Assembly (NCBI GenBank): GCA_046706185.1
Contig: JBJKPR010000064.1
Coordinates: 1-16,540, forward strand
Direction of reading: 5' to 3'
Length of the DNA stretch: 16,540 bases
Origin: JAJZXY01 sp046706185
Lineage (GTDB): Archaea; Thermoplasmatota; Thermoplasmata; Sysuiplasmatales; Sysuiplasmataceae
Shown here piece by piece: positions 13,877 to 16,540 of the stretch. Made by a program: the position numbers and the translations under genes. Each line of letters begins with the position of its first letter. Within the stretch, counting starts at the first letter, position 1. A model generated the notes under the pieces. That model did not search any database. It saw only the letters and a program-made list of their open reading frames with translations, and was not told where the DNA came from.

Positions 13877-14149
13877 ATGGGCGGTGAACTTGTCATGACC
13901 AATGAGGAGAAGCTCAAACAGATAATCGACGTCCTGAACCAGCTCGCAGAAGACACATCAGTACCGAGAAACATAAGGAAGGGAGCAACCGAGGCAATAA
14001 ACAAGCTTATGTCAAAGACCGAGGCGCTTGATGTGCGATCTGCCAGCGCGAACATCATTCTTGATGAACTGGCTAACGACCCTAACATACCCCTTCATGG
14101 AAGGACAATAATCTGGAACATAATGAGCCAGCTCGAAACGCTCAAATAA
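13877..14149 (+). CDS. UPF0147 family protein
   Basis: Small conserved archaeal protein of unknown function. The family pattern is clear: DTSVPRNIRKGATEAINKLM in the first half and ANIILDELANDPNIPLHGRTIIWNIMSQLE in the second, two similar helical units in which 'D.(S/N).P...R' recurs. Two starts are possible: ATG 13877 (90 residues, GAGGAAG upstream) and ATG 13895 (84 residues, preceded by GGCGGTGA, beginning MTNEEKLKQ). The second fits the usual start of the family a little better. It has its own promoter candidate and no overlapping neighbour. Confidence 0.88.
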   Translation: MGGELVMTNEEKLKQIIDVLNQLAEDTSVPRNIRKGATEAINKLMSKTEALDVRSASANIILDELANDPNIPLHGRTIIWNIMSQLETLK

Positions 14150-14462
14150 GAGACGGCACCGCTGGTTGCTGTGGCACAAAGTCGCTGGATTCCAGGCCAT
14201 TGCCCCCTTTCTGAATGGGCGTTCCTTTCGCAGAGCCTGCATGCGAACATGAAACTGATCCAGACGGTTGCACATTGCTGTACCAGAGATCCCTGGCGTT
14301 CTGCAGGAGGGCCGCAGGGACAACCGCCCCGAACAAATGCCGCTGAAATTCAAGGGGGGAAGAGGATTATCATTGAAGTTGACTGGATTTAAATACAGAG
14401 CAACGTTACCATTGTTTGGACCAGCGACAGGACGGAAATACAAGCCGCCTTGTTGGGGTTGC
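14150..14462. other. Spacer between the UPF0147 gene and tRNA-Gly
   Basis: About 310 bases with only short, unconvincing frames. The last 80 bases hold the tRNA promoter candidates. I see no repeat or structured RNA in the rest. Confidence 0.5.
14388..14395 (+). promoter_or_regulatory. Candidate box A for tRNA-Gly
   Basis: TTTAAATA is a consensus-like box. It would start the precursor near 14418, leaving a 5' leader of about 45 bases for RNase P. A weaker GGAAATACA (about 14434-14442) would start right at the mature 5' end. Confidence 0.45.
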
Positions 14463-14533
14463 GCGGCTGTAGTCTAGTGGTAGGACTGAAGCTTCCCAAG
14501 CTTCAAACTCGGGTTCGAATCCCGGCAGCCGCA
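14463..14533 (+). tRNA. tRNA-Gly (anticodon CCC)
   Basis: A complete cloverleaf is readable. The acceptor stem is GCGGCTG/CAGCCGC (14463-14469, 14526-14532) with discriminator A14533. The D stem is GTC/GAC, and the anticodon stem is GAAGC/GCTTC (14488-14492, 14500-14504) with loop TTCCCAA, so the anticodon is CCC (14495-14497). The variable loop is AAAC, and the T arm is TCGGG-TTCGAAT-CCCGG. It is 71 nt, with no intron and no encoded CCA. The direct repeats immediately downstream suggest that its 3' end has served as an integration site. Confidence 0.95.
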
Positions 14534-14573
14534 CATGATCTGGCTGGGCATCAGATTCGAATCTGAAACAAGC
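14534..14573 (+). repeat. Direct repeat copy 1, next to the tRNA 3' end, with a 16-bp palindrome
   Basis: Starts at the base after the tRNA discriminator. It contains a perfect 16-bp palindrome, TCAGATTCGAATCTGA (14551-14566), centred on the same TTCGAA as the tRNA T loop. A diverged copy lies at 14651-14683: both begin CATG, continue CTGGC, and share AGATTCGAA followed by CT-AAA--AGC. Confidence 0.5.
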
Positions 14574-14650
14574 ACAGCTGTGATGCTGGCTCTCGCAAGA
14601 ACGAATTTGCAAGCGCGAATCCAAGGAGGCCCCGGCTTCAGCAAATAGTC

Positions 14651-14683
14651 CATGCTGGCCTGAGATTCGAACCTAAAATGAGC
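14651..14683 (+). repeat. Direct repeat copy 2
   Basis: A shortened, diverged copy of 14534-14573. Its GATTCGAACC is the reverse complement of a tRNA T-arm sequence (GGTTCGAATC). It overlaps the left arm of a 10-bp inverted repeat: GCCTGAGATT (14658-14667) with AATCTCAGGC (14688-14697). Confidence 0.45.
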
Positions 14684-14757
14684 GGAAAATCTCAGGCATC
14701 TTTCGCAATGTCAAAAATCCGGGAACCATCTGCGAAGTTGAAAAAATGTCATGCAGT

Positions 14758-15180
14758 TCAGGGAGACTGCTTGCCAGGTTCTCGCAACCAAGGGGTATAC
14801 ACTAGACCTATGATGATTCCTTCTGGGCTGAGGAATCTAGAAACAATCTGACCGTAAGGTTCCTTGTACGAGTCCAGGAGCAGGGTGTACCCCTTTCTCT
14901 TCATTTCTTCAGATGCTTCTTTCACATCTTCTACTTCAAACTCAAGCCACGCCTGTGGTTTGGGTATATCTTCCGGCCAAGTCTTTCTTCCGAAGCAATC
15001 TTCTGCTGCCAAACAAAGGGGCCATATGGCAAACCCTTTGCAACCATCAATCTTCTGACCGTGCATGTAGCCCCCGTCATATTCATTAAACTCAATCTCA
15101 AGATCCTCCGAGTACAATTTCTTGGATGGGGATAAGTCATTAGGGATGGGTCCAAAGCCTGCTATGAACAATATTTTCAT
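14758..15180 (-). CDS. VOC (glyoxalase/dioxygenase-like) superfamily protein
   Basis: A single 140-residue product with the beta-alpha-beta-beta-beta pattern of the vicinal-oxygen-chelate fold. The end is the most recognisable part: AWLEFEVEDVKEASEEMKRKGYTLLLDSYKEPYGQIVSRFLSPEGIIIGLVYTP, where a helix 'V..A...L...G' is followed by 'G......F.DP.G..i.l'. The usual metal ligands (His/Glu) are not all obvious, so enzymatic activity is uncertain. ATG 15180 is taken; no good ribosome binding site precedes it, and TTG 15189 is a weaker alternative. Base composition looks more AT-rich than in the conserved genes to the left. The insertion sequence ends only 19 bases before the start codon, so its original promoter was probably displaced. 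Confidence 0.6.
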   Translation of the reverse strand: MKILFIAGFGPIPNDLSPSKKLYSEDLEIEFNEYDGGYMHGQKIDGCKGFAIWPLCLAAEDCFGRKTWPEDIPKPQAWLEFEVEDVKEASEEMKRKGYTLLLDSYKEPYGQIVSRFLSPEGIIIGLVYTPWLREPGKQSP

Positions 15181-15199
15181 TAAGTTCAAATGGGGATAT

Positions 15200-15211
15200 C
15201 AGTATCTCCGA
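15200..15211 (+). repeat. Left terminal inverted repeat of the IS
   Basis: CAGTATCTCCGA, perfect inverse of the right end. Matching stops after 12 bases except for scattered positions. Confidence 0.85.
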
Positions 15212-15329
15212 TTAACTTGAGACCAAGTGATGGACTCCTTTATCTCCACTTGTTCTCGTGCGTGAAATGCGGACAGGCGCCATCCCCTTCTGTTCACTGT
15301 TTCTGAAGAGAACCGGGGCACTGCGTTTC

Positions 15330-16472
15330 CTAATGTGCAGTGCCCGAGCGCCTCTCTTTCTCCTCCGCCACCTCGACCCTGTGCCATGCCATCTCGCTCA
15401 TCTCAATCACAAAGCGCTTGAAACTCACCTCCTCCCTGAAGAACACGGACCATATGAGCTGCAGTGCCTGCTCATATGCGAACAGGAAGAAGCGTATGTT
15501 CACATCCTTCGACTTTGATTTGATTGTTGCCTCATCCTGTGTACGGAAACCTGTTTCTATGTTCCAGCGGTTGCGGTATGTCTGGACGATGCCGTCCAGG
15601 TCTATCTCCTGCTGATTGGTTGCGAAGCACCAGTCGAGGCACTTCTCCAGGCTCTTCTCATATATCTGCCGCAAAAGAGCATATGTGGTCTCTCCGCGTA
15701 TGATCGTCCTGTCCCTGTTGAGCCTGAACTCATGCTCAACTGTGCGCATGTCGCCTGAACGCATCGGTCCCAGCGCCTTCTTCACCGTGCCGTTCTTCGG
15801 GACGAATATGAGATAAGGCACATGCAGCTCATTCAGCGACAGCATGAGCTCGTTGCTGTAGAACCCCCTGTCGAAGAGCGTCAGCCTTGTTGACCTGAAC
15901 AGGGGCCTCACAAAATCAAGGCAGTATGACACATCCCTAGCCATGCTGTATCCGATGTGCACGGGTATGGAGAGCAGCGGCACACGCTGCGGCATGTCGC
16001 CGCTGACAAGCGAGCATGTGAGGAAACGGAACTTGCCAGTCACACCGTTCTCCCCTGTCCACGTGTGCATCCATGTACCTTCGAGTTCGCCGTAGAAGTC
16101 CTCGTCGGTGTGGTCGAATGCAAGGACAGCATCGTGCCCGGCGAAACCTGTCCTCGGCGACATTGCATGGATGCTCTGCAGGTATTCCATGTATATGCTG
16201 GACATGGGTACATTCTTTATTGCAAGGTGTATGCTGTCCGCCCTTGTGCCCACAGTCTCCAGGTATGTGTTTGCCATGGCCGCCTTCAGCAGGTCGCGGT
16301 TGTAATGGAAACCGGAGAGTTCCGGGCTCTTCGGCCTGAGCTTCAGTGCCCTGTCCACGAATATGTCGAGTGTGACAAGTGAACGGTGCAGACTGTTCGG
16401 ATTGATCACTGTAGTGTGTGACTCTGAAGGAACGTAATAAGGAAATCGGCCGGTGTGGATGGAATCAGGCAA
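15330..16472 (-). CDS. DDE transposase of the insertion sequence
   Basis: Cuts and rejoins the element ends in the nucleus-free cytoplasm, using two metal ions held by a DDE triad. The 380-residue protein shows all three acidic sites: Asp120 in LAFDHTDEDFYG, Asp201 in LTLFDRGFYS, and Glu306 in YRNRWNIETGFRTQDEA. The last matches the Y-x2-R-x3-E signature of the IS4 superfamily, and the following SK...IRFFLFAYEQALQLIW resembles ISH3-type transposases. FATNQ before the signature is also typical. The start is TTG 16472; an in-frame stop lies 21 bases upstream and no ATG occurs before residue 66. The frame is uninterrupted, so the element may be active. Confidence 0.88.
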   Translation of the reverse strand: MPDSIHTGRFPYYVPSESHTTVINPNSLHRSLVTLDIFVDRALKLRPKSPELSGFHYNRDLLKAAMANTYLETVGTRADSIHLAIKNVPMSSIYMEYLQSIHAMSPRTGFAGHDAVLAFDHTDEDFYGELEGTWMHTWTGENGVTGKFRFLTCSLVSGDMPQRVPLLSIPVHIGYSMARDVSYCLDFVRPLFRSTRLTLFDRGFYSNELMLSLNELHVPYLIFVPKNGTVKKALGPMRSGDMRTVEHEFRLNRDRTIIRGETTYALLRQIYEKSLEKCLDWCFATNQQEIDLDGIVQTYRNRWNIETGFRTQDEATIKSKSKDVNIRFFLFAYEQALQLIWSVFFREEVSFKRFVIEMSEMAWHRVEVAEEKERRSGTAH

Positions 16473-16528
16473 AACATCGAGTTTGGAGCATTATCACGAC
16501 GATCCTCGTACTTTCATCACGATCCTAT

Positions 16529-16540
16529 TCGGAGATACTG
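16529..16540 (-). repeat. Right terminal inverted repeat of the IS
   Basis: TCGGAGATACTG, the inverse of 15200-15211, ending at the window edge. Confidence 0.85.

Larger units (their letters stand above)
15200..16540 (-). mobile_element. Insertion sequence with 12-bp terminal inverted repeats (ISH3/IS4-like)
   Basis: CAGTATCTCCGA (15200-15211) is perfectly inverted at 16529-16540 (TCGGAGATACTG), bracketing one transposase gene. The element is about 1.34 kb. The second repeat ends on the last base of the window, so the right flank and any target duplication cannot be seen. Length, single DDE transposase and repeat length fit ISH3-type or other IS4-superfamily elements; the exact family is inference. 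Confidence 0.85.

Noticed and set aside
14534..14757. CRISPR array
   Set aside because: Only two diverged repeats with different internal lengths and no regular spacers or cas genes.

Overview
The window is archaeal. It carries archaeal-type ribosomal proteins (uL11, uL1, uL10, P1), Spt5/NusG, SecE, TFB, Gar1, a tRNA-splicing endonuclease and FtsZ1, with Shine-Dalgarno motifs of the GGAGGTGAT type and TATA-like boxes 25-30 bases ahead of several genes. Gene content (FtsZ, two-repeat EndA, fused gamma-delta oxidoreductase subunit, extended Spt5) and moderate G+C point to a euryarchaeal lineage. Thermoplasmatota is my best guess from overall protein feel, but nothing here proves the lineage.

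Left part (1-6222), plus strand: ftsZ1, a zinc-ribbon/bPH2 membrane protein, secE, spt5 (nusG) and rpl11, then a 450-base gap with a candidate structured RNA, then the rpl1-rpl10-rpl12 operon. ftsZ-secE-nusG-rpl11 is a known euryarchaeal arrangement; the zinc-ribbon/PH gene between ftsZ and secE is the odd insertion. A GNAT acetyltransferase follows rpl12 (6299-7093).

Middle (7247-10334), minus strand: a tightly overlapped operon for a 2-oxoacid (probably pyruvate):ferredoxin oxidoreductase in the order gamma-delta fusion, alpha, beta, with 4-base stop/start overlaps. It is separated by an AT-rich, hairpin-containing spacer from the divergent gar1-tfb pair (10759-11935). tfb converges, with 3 bases between stops, on endA (11939-13003, minus). 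endA is divergent from a small Lys/Ala-rich helical protein, which overlaps a stand-alone Lrp/AsnC RAM-domain protein. A UPF0147 protein and tRNA-Gly(CCC) follow.

Right end (14534-16540): directly behind the tRNA the sequence changes character. Two diverged direct repeats containing T-arm-like palindromes lie in about 220 noncoding bases, followed by an AT-richer VOC-family gene. Then comes an insertion sequence with a DDE transposase and 12-bp terminal inverted repeats (15200-15211 and 16529-16540), the second coinciding with the window end. This looks like a tRNA-adjacent accessory segment. I see no defence system, CRISPR array or obviously new multi-gene system. The best candidates for novelty are the structured rpl11-rpl1 spacer, the Spt5 N-terminal extension and the tRNA-proximal repeats.
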